Source: CAYPTI01 sp964413525 [NCBI: uncultured bacterium] (GTDB lineage: Bacteria > T1Sed10-126). From it: 7,588 nt of DNA. Position numbers and translations under genes: made by a program. The notes beneath the pieces are model-generated. The model had not been told where the DNA came from. It saw only the letters and a list, made by a program, of their open reading frames with translations, and searched no databases. Positions 1-6,120 of the stretch are shown here, one piece after another. Where the stretch lies: contig CAYPTI010000032.1 in the NCBI GenBank assembly GCA_964413525.1, positions 6,970 through 14,557 of the forward strand. The letters run 5' to 3'. How positions within the stretch are numbered: the stretch's first letter is position 1; every line of letters begins with the position of its first letter.

Positions 1-441
1 ATGTGGTCGGAGAAGAACCGCCGGGCCTACGAGGAACACGGAACCGGGTCCGTCGACGGCAGTCAAATCGTGGCCGAGGTGGCTCCGGAACCACGCGACA
101 TCGTGTTCACCAAGCAGAAACCGAGCTGTTTCTTCGGCACGCCGCTGATGTCCTACCTGAACGACCTCCAGGTGGATACCCTGATCCTGACCGGAACGAC
201 CACCTGCGGCTGCATCCGGGCGACGGTGTACGATTCGTTCTCCTACAACTTCTACACCGTGGTGCCGGAGGAATGCGTCTGGGACCGCGGCGAGGTCTCC
301 CATAAGGCCGCCCTCTACGTTATCCACCAGAAGTACGGGGACGTCATCCCCAAGTCCGAGGTGGAGGAGTACCTGGAGACGGTGCAGGACGACCTGTTTG
401 AAGAGTCTTTCGCCTCCCCGGGCGCCCTGGACGGAACTTGA
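1..441 (+). CDS. Isochorismatase-family amidohydrolase (N-carbamoylsarcosine amidase/maleamate amidase-like), 5'-truncated by window
   Basis: This is the C-terminal part of a cysteine hydrolase of the isochorismatase fold, a family that includes enzymes splitting amide or carbamoyl groups from small acids (N-carbamoylsarcosine, maleamate, ureidoacrylate). Numbered from the first base, the conserved Lys38 lies in TKQKPSCFFGTPL and the nucleophile Cys71 in TTTCGCIRATVYDSFSYNF. Their 33-residue spacing equals that of Lys144 and Cys177 as I recall them for Arthrobacter N-carbamoylsarcosine amidase. The next block, VVPEECVWDR, and the SHKAALY...KYGDV tail also fit this subfamily. The third triad residue, an N-terminal Asp, is absent because it would be encoded before the window. 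The ATG at base 1 is therefore probably an internal Met, and roughly 60-90 residues are missing. A class II aldolase gene follows 85 nt downstream on the same strand. Family is secure; substrate is not. Confidence 0.88.
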   Translation: MWSEKNRRAYEEHGTGSVDGSQIVAEVAPEPRDIVFTKQKPSCFFGTPLMSYLNDLQVDTLILTGTTTCGCIRATVYDSFSYNFYTVVPEECVWDRGEVSHKAALYVIHQKYGDVIPKSEVEEYLETVQDDLFEESFASPGALDGT

Positions 442-526
442 TTCCGATGGACCGTGAGGCTCCGGACCCGGGTCGGTTTCCAGGGCGTCCGAACGGAGTT
501 CCCGCACGGGGGAGCCGGTGCGGGAC

Positions 527-1210
527 ATGAGTTCGGTTTCCACCCTCAAGCGGCAGATCGTCAACGCCTGTAAGATCCTGGATGCCAAGGGGTTGACCGA
601 GGCGTTCGGTCACGTGACCGCCCGTCATCCCGACCGGGAGGCCATCCTGATCACGTCGATCGCCGGGATGGGCCTGATCACGGACGACGAGGACATCCTG
701 ACCGTGAACATGGAGGGAGAGGTCCTCGAGGGCGACCCCGACCTGAGGCCGATCGAAGTGTTCCTCCACCTGAGCATTTATCAGGCCCGGCCGGAGGTCC
801 GGGCGATCTCCCGGACCCACGGACCTCACGTGACGGCCTTCGGGGCGGCTGAGAAACCGCTGGAACCCGTCCACGGGTTCGGTAGTTTCTTGGGCGAAAC
901 CGTCCCCGTCCATCCGGAAAGTCAATTGATCGAGTCGCCCGACCTCGGGGACGCGGTGGTCCGGACCCTGGAGGATCACGAGGCCGTGATGCTACGGGGG
1001 AACGGCGAGCTGGCGGTGGGGGAATCCGTGCCGCGGGCCTGTGTGAAGTCCCTCTACATGGAAGAATCCGCCCGGCTGCAACTCCGGGCCCGAGCCCTCG
1101 GCGAACCGCGGGTTTTCCGGCCGGCCGAGCGGGAGCGGCGCGTCAAGCACGCCCCGGCGGAGTTTGACCGGGCCTGGGAGTTTTACTGTCGCAAATGGAC
1201 CGATTCGTAA
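527..1210 (+). CDS. Class II aldolase/adducin-family protein, possible decarboxylase
   Basis: A 227-residue protein of the class II aldolase/adducin fold, whose members cleave or decarboxylate small hydroxy or aromatic acids with a divalent metal. Numbered from ATG 527, the phosphate-loop-like block is GHVTAR (28-33), the likely catalytic Glu77 lies in RPIEVFLH, and the central block is RTHGPHVTAFGAA (96-108), followed by PVHGFGSFLG and LRGNGELAVG. Canonical aldolases have HxH in the central block and HG in the last; here the first His is Arg96 and the last is Asn159, leaving His98 plus His101 or His116. From memory, RGNG with PVHGxG marks a decarboxylase-like side branch, the family of the pyridine-dicarboxylate decarboxylase of vitamin B6 breakdown; I could not verify this. 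The start is uncertain: GTG 518 lies only 3 nt after a GGGGGAG (508-514), while ATG 527 lies 12 nt after it. I chose ATG. The next gene starts 41 nt downstream. Confidence 0.87.
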   Translation: MSSVSTLKRQIVNACKILDAKGLTEAFGHVTARHPDREAILITSIAGMGLITDDEDILTVNMEGEVLEGDPDLRPIEVFLHLSIYQARPEVRAISRTHGPHVTAFGAAEKPLEPVHGFGSFLGETVPVHPESQLIESPDLGDAVVRTLEDHEAVMLRGNGELAVGESVPRACVKSLYMEESARLQLRARALGEPRVFRPAERERRVKHAPAEFDRAWEFYCRKWTDS

Positions 1211-1236
1211 CGGCACCCGAGACCCTTCATCCCAAC

Positions 1237-1242
1237 GAGGAG
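1237..1242 (+). promoter_or_regulatory. Ribosome binding site for the DUF5591 gene
   Basis: GAGGAG lies 9 nt before GTG 1252 and supports this non-ATG start. The first in-frame ATG is 24 codons further in (1324), inside a block (FELDPEMTFYCP) that looks conserved. An ATG at 1245 is out of frame and reaches a stop after seven codons. Confidence 0.65.
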
Positions 1243-1251
1243 TGATGTTTC

Positions 1252-2268
1252 GTGGAATCACGCAGTGAGTACCTGCCGGAATCCCGAAAAAAAATACAAT
1301 CCCCCTTCGAGCTCGACCCGGAGATGACCTTTTACTGTCCGCAGGAGAACGTTGAGGCGCTGGAGCTTCCTCAGGTCCGTTCGTTTCACGATCACCTGAC
1401 GTCCGATTACGAGCCCCCGGAGCCGGTTCAGTCCCATGCCAGCGTGCTGCTGATGTATCCCTGCACCAAGACGAAACCGTATCCGCTGAGTCAGGAGCAC
1501 CGTCTGATCAATCAGCATTTGCTCGAGACCGGCTGGGAACCGGTGGAGGATCCCGGCATACCGGAGGGATTGACCGATCATCTGTCGGAGGAATTCGACC
1601 CGGAGCTGCTTCGGACCGGACCCCTTCGGAAGGGAGATCGGGTAATTCACCGGGCGGTGCTCTCGGAACCGATGGGGATCGTGCCGTACGAGTTGATCTA
1701 TTCCTTCAAAGGCGAACCCTCCCCCGCCTCCCGGTACGATGATCCGGGGCTGTTCGAGCACCGGGGCAACACGGTGTGCTTCTGGCGGGAGGACGCCACG
1801 GGTGTGAAGCAGGACAACGGCAAGTGGCGCTGGGGACCCCGGGAACGGGGAGCCTTCGCGGAAATTCATAACCTGCTGGTCGATCACATCGCCGACGTTC
1901 TGGATCGGCTGGACGAGCACTACGAGGAGTTGATCGGGTACGTCAGCCCGAAGATGACCCACCGGAGTTTCCTCACCAGCCAGGAGGAAAAACGGGCCCA
2001 GGATCTACCGCTGTCCAAGCAGACTGACGAGGGACGAATTCAGCTGAAGGGGATTAACGACCGCCGGGAGGATCCGGTGGAGATCGTCCCCGACGAGCAG
2101 GAAATCAGCGAATTGCTCGGATGGTTGAAGGAACGTCTGGAGGACGAGAAGGACGAGGAGGTCTCGGATCGGGCGGTCAAGGGCTACTACTCCACCGCCG
2201 GCGGCAAGGCCACCCCGCTGGTTCTGCCGGAGACCCTCCGGGTGCTCGACCGCTACCTGACGGGGTAA
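1252..2268 (+). CDS. Archaeosine synthase core-domain (DUF5591) protein, stand-alone ArcS-like
   Basis: A 338-residue protein. Residues 70-83 read PCTKTKPYPLSQEH, an exact match to the PC-X3-KPY-X2-S-X2-H signature of archaeosine synthase ArcS (TgtA2). In ArcS this domain adds lysine to the preQ0 base at position 15 of archaeal tRNAs, a step toward archaeosine. A second core block, HRAVLSEPMGIVPYELIY (133-150), matches the ArcS SPLGVVPRELE region. Unlike full-length ArcS (about 550-600 residues), it has no TGT-like domain before the core: only about 60 residues precede the motif, and they include the Cys-containing TFYCP. After the core come about 100 charged residues (240-338) with a probable helical, Glu/Lys-rich segment at 283-305, which I do not recognise; no PUA domain is evident. 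It is embedded, same strand, between a class II aldolase (41 nt upstream) and an amidohydrolase (124 nt downstream). It may be a split or minimal ArcS alpha subunit or a paralogue with another substrate. Domain call strong, function open. Confidence 0.8.
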   Translation: MESRSEYLPESRKKIQSPFELDPEMTFYCPQENVEALELPQVRSFHDHLTSDYEPPEPVQSHASVLLMYPCTKTKPYPLSQEHRLINQHLLETGWEPVEDPGIPEGLTDHLSEEFDPELLRTGPLRKGDRVIHRAVLSEPMGIVPYELIYSFKGEPSPASRYDDPGLFEHRGNTVCFWREDATGVKQDNGKWRWGPRERGAFAEIHNLLVDHIADVLDRLDEHYEELIGYVSPKMTHRSFLTSQEEKRAQDLPLSKQTDEGRIQLKGINDRREDPVEIVPDEQEISELLGWLKERLEDEKDEEVSDRAVKGYYSTAGGKATPLVLPETLRVLDRYLTG

Positions 2269-2392
2269 CGGAGTTGTTTGGTCCAACCTCGATTCAACCC
2301 GATGATGGCTCGATCCGGGCCGCCGCCGGCTGCGTCCGGTGGATTCGGATCCGTTCGTTGAACGCCGACGCCAGGAAAGGATTGGTTGAGCG

Positions 2393-3874
2393 ATGAGTTT
2401 GTTGATTCGTAACGCCACCGTGCTGGATCCCGAGGAAGCGAACGGGATCCGGGAGGAGCGCTGGCTCCACGTGGAGGACGGCGTGATTCAGGGGATCGGG
2501 CCCGAACCCCGGGAGTCAAATGTTCCCGAGGCTGACCGAATCCTGGAGGCGGACGGTGACCTGGTGGTTCCCGGCCTGAACAGTTCCCACGGTCATTCTC
2601 CGGAGATCGTGATGAAGGGATCGACGGAACACATCCCGCTGGAACCCTGGTTGCTTCACCTGTTCGAAAGCCCCGGGCTCCTGTCGGCGGAGGACATGGA
2701 ACTCACCACCCTTCTGACAGCCATGGAGATGATCAAAACCGGCACGACGGGCAACATGGATCACGTCTGGTTCAGTCCTCACCTCAGCCAGGAAAAAATT
2801 GACGCGGTCATGGAGGCCTACAAAACGATCGGAATTCGGGCCTGCGTGGTTCCCCTGTTTGAGGACACCGATATGGTGCTGGAGGAGGCCAACCGGCGTG
2901 GCTACGAATTCAACGACATCATTTACGGAAACCGGCTCGACGACCCGGAGGCCCCGACGCTGGACGAGATTCTTGCCATGCTTGAGACGTCGATGGATCG
3001 CTGGCACGGGGCGGAGGGCGGACGGCTGTCCTTCGGGGCCGGACCGTCGGGACTCCAGTGGTGCACTGAGGAATGCCTCGACCGGGTCTCATCCCTGGCG
3101 ACCGATCACGACGCCCCGGTGCATATTCACGGCAAGGAAACTGAACTCCAGTCGGTTATCTGTGACCTGAACTTCGATCGACCGATCCTGGAGATCCTGG
3201 CCGAGCGAGGGGTCCTCAACCAGCGGACGTCCTTCGCTCACGGCGTCTGGCTGACCGATTCGGATCTCGATATACTGGCCGAGACGGGAAGCGCCGTGGC
3301 CCATAACCCGGCCAGCAACCAGAAGCTGGGAAGCGGCCGGGCCCCGGTCCGATCGATGCTTGAGAAGGGGGTTACGGTGGGGCTGGGGGTGGACGGTGCT
3401 GCCAGCAACGACAACCAGCGGATGTTTGAATCCCTGAAGCTGGCCGCTTTGATGCACAACCGTCCGGAACTCTCCATGGACCAATGGCTGTCGGCCCGTG
3501 AGGTTCTCAGCATGGCCACCGAGGGCGGGGCCACGATTCTCGGCCACGGAGGCGAACTCGGGAGCCTGGAGGAGGGGAACCGGGCCGATTTCTCGATCCT
3601 GAACCGGAACAACGTCAACTTCGTCCCGGTCAACGATGTCGTAAAGCAACTGGTATACTGTGAAACGGGGTCCTCCGTGGAGACCGTGGTGATTGACGGA
3701 GAACTCGTGCTGGAGGAGGGCCGGTTGACCAAAGTCGACGAAGAGAAGCTTCTGGAACGGGTCGAACGGGCCTTTTCCGACCGGGCGTCCGATTGGATCA
3801 CCATGGAGGAGCCCCTGCGTTCCGCGGTCGAACAAATGAGCCGGTTCCGAGCGGAGTTGCTGGAGGAAGCGTGA
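2393..3874 (+). CDS. Amidohydrolase, ATZ/TRZ-like metal-dependent deaminase/hydrolase
   Basis: A full-length 493-residue member of the amidohydrolase superfamily, ATZ/TRZ branch (guanine deaminase, SsnA, chlorohydrolases), which hydrolyses C-N or C-Cl bonds on heterocycles. A beta-sandwich start (LLIRNATVLDPEE) leads to the metal-binding HxH His66/His68 in PGLNSSHGHS. Next come VHIHGKETE (His244, His246, Glu249), SFAHGVWL (His283), VAHNPASNQKLGSG (His304) and GLGVDGAASND (Asp334), all landmarks of an active mononuclear metal site. The C-terminal beta region GSLEEGNRADFSIL...VETVVIDGELVLEEGR is typical of the family, followed by a helical tail. The HxH motif is usually NxHTH; the SSHGH form here is slightly unusual. 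ATG 2393 has a weak ribosome site, AGGAAAGG at 2373-2380, 12 nt upstream. The SSADH gene follows after 46 nt. The substrate cannot be named; the neighbours suggest a nitrogen compound whose breakdown ends in succinic semialdehyde. Confidence 0.9.
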   Translation: MSLLIRNATVLDPEEANGIREERWLHVEDGVIQGIGPEPRESNVPEADRILEADGDLVVPGLNSSHGHSPEIVMKGSTEHIPLEPWLLHLFESPGLLSAEDMELTTLLTAMEMIKTGTTGNMDHVWFSPHLSQEKIDAVMEAYKTIGIRACVVPLFEDTDMVLEEANRRGYEFNDIIYGNRLDDPEAPTLDEILAMLETSMDRWHGAEGGRLSFGAGPSGLQWCTEECLDRVSSLATDHDAPVHIHGKETELQSVICDLNFDRPILEILAERGVLNQRTSFAHGVWLTDSDLDILAETGSAVAHNPASNQKLGSGRAPVRSMLEKGVTVGLGVDGAASNDNQRMFESLKLAALMHNRPELSMDQWLSAREVLSMATEGGATILGHGGELGSLEEGNRADFSILNRNNVNFVPVNDVVKQLVYCETGSSVETVVIDGELVLEEGRLTKVDEEKLLERVERAFSDRASDWITMEEPLRSAVEQMSRFRAELLEEA

Positions 3875-3906
3875 GAACTCGAATCCCAGTGAATACCATG
3901 CCTGAC

Positions 3907-3913
3907 GGGGAGG
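3907..3913 (+). promoter_or_regulatory. Ribosome binding site fixing the gabD start
   Basis: GGGGAGG lies 7 nt before ATG 3921. An in-frame TTG at 3915 would begin 1 nt after this site and cannot be used with it, so ATG 3921 is the start. Confidence 0.8.
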
Positions 3914-3920
3914 ATTGGTT

Positions 3921-5288
3921 ATGAGCCTGACGTCCGTTAATCCCGCCACGGAGGAACCGATCACCACCTACGAGGAGCATGACGAGGAGGACATCGAACG
4001 GGCTCTTCGGACCGCCGTCGACCGGTTTGAGGAATGGAAAAACCGGTCCTTAAACGAACGGTCCCGGTTGATCGAAACCGCCGGTGAGGTCCTGCGGGAG
4101 AACAAGCGACGGTACGCCGAGATCATGACCCGGGAGATGGGCAAGCCGATTTCGCAATCGATCGCCGAGGTCGAAAAATGTGCCTGGGTGTGCGATCACT
4201 ACGCAAAATTTGCCTCCCGATATCTGCAACCGGAGGGCCACCCCAGCCCGCCGGGATCCCGGGCTGAAACACGGTTTGAACCGCTTGGCCCCCTGCTGGC
4301 CGTCATGCCCTGGAATTTCCCCTTCTGGCAGGTTTTCCGGTTCGCGGCCCCCTACCTGACCGCGGGGAACGTGGGGTTGCTGAAGCACGCCTCCAACGTT
4401 CCGGGCTGTGCGCTGGCACTGGAGGAAATTTTTCTGGAGGCCGGCTACCCGGAGGGCGTCTTCCAGACCCTGTTGATCCCGTCCGGCCTGGTGGACTCCC
4501 TGATCGAGGACGACCGGCTGCACGGAGTCACCCTGACGGGCAGCGGTCCGGCCGGCCGGGCCGTCGCTTCGACGGCCGGCGCCAACCTCAAGAAGTCGGT
4601 GCTGGAACTGGGGGGGAGCGATCCGTTCATCGTGCTCGACGACGCCGATCTCGACGATGCCGCCGAGACGGGGGCGTGGGCCCGCAACCTGAACGGCGGC
4701 CAGTCCTGCATCGCGGCCAAACGGTTCATCGTCCACGAGGACGTGTACGACGAGTTCCTCGACCGGTTCGTCGGGGAGATCGAATCCTACAAAGTCGGGG
4801 ATCCCATGGACGAGGACGTGGACGTCGGACCCCAGGCCCGGCCCAACCTGATGGAGGAACTCCACCAGCAGGTCGGGGCCAGCGTGGAAGCCGGCGCCCG
4901 GGTGGTGACCGGCGGGGAACCCCTGGACCGGTCGGGAGCCTTTTATCCCCCCACCGTGTTAACCGACGTTCCGGACGGTTGCCCGGCCGCGGAGGAAGAG
5001 ATCTTCGGACCGGTCGCGGCGGTGTTTGAGGTGTCCGACGAAGAGGCCGCCGTCCGCCGGGCCAACGACACTCCGTTCGGGCTCGGGGCCAGCATCTGGA
5101 CCCGGGACCGCGACCGGGGGTCCCGGATCGCGAGCCGGATCGATGCCGGCTGCGTGTACGTCAATCAGCTCGTGAAATCCGATCCGCGGGTGCCCTTCGG
5201 GGGAGTGAAGGAATCCGGCTACGGTCGGGAACTGGCCGGGGACGGCATCCGGGAGTTCGTCAACCGCAAGACCGTCTGGATCGAATAA
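3921..5288 (+). CDS. gabD: Succinate-semialdehyde dehydrogenase, NAD(P)+ (GabD1/Sad type)
   Basis: A complete 455-residue aldehyde dehydrogenase that oxidises an aldehyde, most likely succinic semialdehyde, to the acid in the cytoplasm. Catalytic residues are in place: Asn132 in MPWNFPFWQVFRF, Glu229 in LELGGSDPF, the nucleophile Cys263 in GGQSCIAAKRF, and Glu360 in EEIFGP. Cofactor-site Lys156 is in LLKHASN, where many ALDHs have KPSE. GQSCIAAKRF plus LKHASN are marks of the GabD1/Sad subgroup rather than of betaine- or methylmalonate-semialdehyde dehydrogenases. The N-terminus (SVNPATEEPI) and C-terminus (PFGGVKESGYGREL...FVNRKTVW) are both typical, so it is intact. The protein is strongly acidic and, as I recall, close to haloarchaeal homologues. 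It is the last gene of the run; a nested hairpin begins 2 nt after the stop. In this setting it probably passes the final C4 product to the TCA cycle as succinate. A broader aldehyde range is possible. Confidence 0.93.
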   Translation: MSLTSVNPATEEPITTYEEHDEEDIERALRTAVDRFEEWKNRSLNERSRLIETAGEVLRENKRRYAEIMTREMGKPISQSIAEVEKCAWVCDHYAKFASRYLQPEGHPSPPGSRAETRFEPLGPLLAVMPWNFPFWQVFRFAAPYLTAGNVGLLKHASNVPGCALALEEIFLEAGYPEGVFQTLLIPSGLVDSLIEDDRLHGVTLTGSGPAGRAVASTAGANLKKSVLELGGSDPFIVLDDADLDDAAETGAWARNLNGGQSCIAAKRFIVHEDVYDEFLDRFVGEIESYKVGDPMDEDVDVGPQARPNLMEELHQQVGASVEAGARVVTGGEPLDRSGAFYPPTVLTDVPDGCPAAEEEIFGPVAAVFEVSDEEAAVRRANDTPFGLGASIWTRDRDRGSRIASRIDAGCVYVNQLVKSDPRVPFGGVKESGYGRELAGDGIREFVNRKTVWIE

Positions 5289-5289
5289 C

Positions 5290-5337
5290 GGCTTCTCCGG
5301 CCGAGAGGGAACTTTCGGGGCGGAGGTTCCGGAGGCC
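5290..5337 (+). other. Nested RNA hairpin immediately after the gabD stop codon
   Basis: The outer stem pairs GGC-tt-CTCCGG (5290-5300) with CCGGAGGCC (5329-5337): nine base pairs with a two-base bulge. Stacked directly on its 5' strand is an inner stem, CCGAGAG (5301-5307) with CTTTCGG (5312-5318): seven pairs including one G-U, closed by GGAA, a GNRA tetraloop. Ten bases (5319-5328) remain unpaired on the 3' side. Likely a 3'-end stabiliser, part of the transcript end, or a processing site; drawn by eye, no energy computed. Confidence 0.5.
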
Positions 5338-5356
5338 ACAGTCACGTCGGAAATAC

Positions 5357-5383
5357 ACCCCTGCAATCACGGGTTTATTTTTT
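5357..5383 (+). terminator. Weak hairpin plus T-tract; terminator or TATA-like promoter element
   Basis: ACCC (5357-5360) can pair with GGGT (5371-5374) around a 10-base loop, and the last T starts the tract TTTATTTTTT (5374-5383). In a bacterium this would be a weak intrinsic terminator; in an archaeon an oligo-T tract alone can end transcription. The same TTTATT could serve as an archaeal TATA box for the gene starting at 5460. It is by far the most AT-rich stretch of the window and marks the boundary between the catabolic run and the next gene. Confidence 0.4.
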
Positions 5384-5440
5384 GTTCATCCCGATAGAAT
5401 TGACCGTTCCGAGGTATTCATGCCGGGAGCAGCGTTAAAA

Positions 5441-5448
5441 GGAAGGAG
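5441..5448 (+). promoter_or_regulatory. Ribosome binding site for the zinc-ribbon gene
   Basis: GGAAGGAG lies 11 nt before ATG 5460. An in-frame GTG at 5448 overlaps this site and so is unlikely to be the start; ATG 5460 puts the first zinc-ribbon cysteine at residue 6, as is usual for such proteins. Confidence 0.6.
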
Positions 5449-5459
5449 TGCGGCTATCC

Positions 5460-5945
5460 ATGGAAGCCGCTCACTGTCCCGAGTGCGGGGAAGAGGTCGC
5501 CGGGAAGATTGAGGCCTGTCCCCACTGCGGGGCCGCCCTCGGGGGTGAACAGGTTCCTTCCGGTGGGAGGTCAGGCGATCCGGGACCGGAGGGAGGTGCC
5601 GGTGAATTAACGGTCCTGGAGGCTCTAAACCCGATGAAATGGACCGGGTTGGGGCTGGTCTGGGTCGTCGTGGGAATTTATTTTCTGTTCCGGACGGATC
5701 CGATCTATTCGCTGGCCGTTGCCGCGTTCTGCTTTCCTCCCCTGACCACGTACTGTCGACGAAACGACCTTGAGTTATGGAAACAGGTTCTCGTGTTCAG
5801 CGCCGTGATCCTCTTCGTGATCCTTCCGGTGATGTGGCTGGAAGCCCGGCTGATCCCTGAAGATCAGAATCCGGGACCCGATCAGGAAACAGCCGCAACG
5901 GTCGTTCCCCATACGGCTGAGGAACCTGAGACGTCGGTCGCGTAA
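5460..5945 (+). CDS. Zinc-ribbon membrane protein of unknown function
   Basis: A 161-residue protein I cannot name. It opens with a rubredoxin-like zinc ribbon, CPECG...CPHCG (Cys6, Cys9, Cys20, Cys23), separated by a Gly/Pro-rich linker (about 29-48) from a hydrophobic core. Two to three membrane segments are visible: about 61-77 (WTGLGLVWVVVGIYFLF), about 82-97, and about 109-127. The C-terminal 30 residues are polar and acidic. Positively charged RRND (100-103) sits between the second and third segments. The layout, an N-terminal zinc ribbon followed by a small membrane domain, is common among uncharacterised archaeal (notably haloarchaeal) proteins. It has its own ribosome site and is separated by 171 nt from gabD and 175 nt from thrS, so it is probably transcribed on its own. 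No functional residues beyond the zinc knuckles are recognisable. Confidence 0.75.
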   Translation: MEAAHCPECGEEVAGKIEACPHCGAALGGEQVPSGGRSGDPGPEGGAGELTVLEALNPMKWTGLGLVWVVVGIYFLFRTDPIYSLAVAAFCFPPLTTYCRRNDLELWKQVLVFSAVILFVILPVMWLEARLIPEDQNPGPDQETAATVVPHTAEEPETSVA

Positions 5946-6009
5946 CCGATCGACTCGTCCCGGGGGAACCGTTCGCCGTTGATTCGGCTGAACCGGTCCA
6001 GGGGTCGTT

Positions 6010-6040
6010 TCCCGGAGAGGGACTAATCTTCCCGCCGGGA
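6010..6040 (+). other. Hairpin in the thrS leader
   Basis: TCCCGG (6010-6015) pairs with CCGGGA (6035-6040), and inside it GGGA (6019-6022) pairs with TCCC (6030-6033) around a seven-base loop. The two stems are joined by a 3-by-1 internal loop. It ends 80 nt before the thrS start and begins 65 nt after the zinc-ribbon stop. No T-run follows directly, so it is not a classical terminator. It may be a leader element acting on thrS or simply the 3' end of the upstream transcript. The rest of 5946-6120 shows nothing I recognise. Confidence 0.4.
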
Positions 6041-6102
6041 CACATGTAAACTCTTTCCTTAAGCGTCATCCCGAATCCAACCGATGAACCCTCAAACGAC
6101 GT

Positions 6103-6108
6103 AAGGTG
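6103..6108 (+). promoter_or_regulatory. Probable ribosome binding site of thrS
   Basis: AAGGTG is followed by 12 nt and then ATG 6121, a rather long spacing. An ATG at 6111 lies closer but is out of frame with thrS. An in-frame TGA at 6112-6114 rules out any longer thrS product. Confidence 0.45.
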
Positions 6109-6120
6109 GAATGAATCCCA

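Noticed and set aside
465-474. Perfect 10-base palindrome GACCCGGGTC in the gap after the amidase gene
   Set aside because: It has no loop and no flanking pairing, and GC-rich palindromes of this size are expected in such DNA; no support for an operator.
442-517. Gap of tRNA-like length between the first two genes
   Set aside because: No T-loop, acceptor pairing or anticodon arm could be found.
2121-2396. Plus-strand open frame bridging the gap between the DUF5591 gene and the amidohydrolase
   Set aside because: Most of it overlaps the DUF5591 gene in another frame, the product is low-complexity Gly/Arg-rich, and no ribosome site was seen.
3898-3924. Eight-codon mini-ORF whose TGA overlaps the gabD ATG (ATGA)
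   Set aside because: It could couple translation, but it has no ribosome site and would be read through the strong gabD site; so short an ORF is expected by chance.
3089-3967. Minus-strand open frame of 292 codons, antisense to the amidohydrolase
   Set aside because: Same shadow effect of GC-rich coding sequence; the + strand product has all family motifs across this stretch.
5394-5428. Bacterial-type promoter (TTGACC at 5400 or TAGAAT at 5395) upstream of the zinc-ribbon gene
   Set aside because: Neither hexamer has a matching partner at 16-18 nt spacing.
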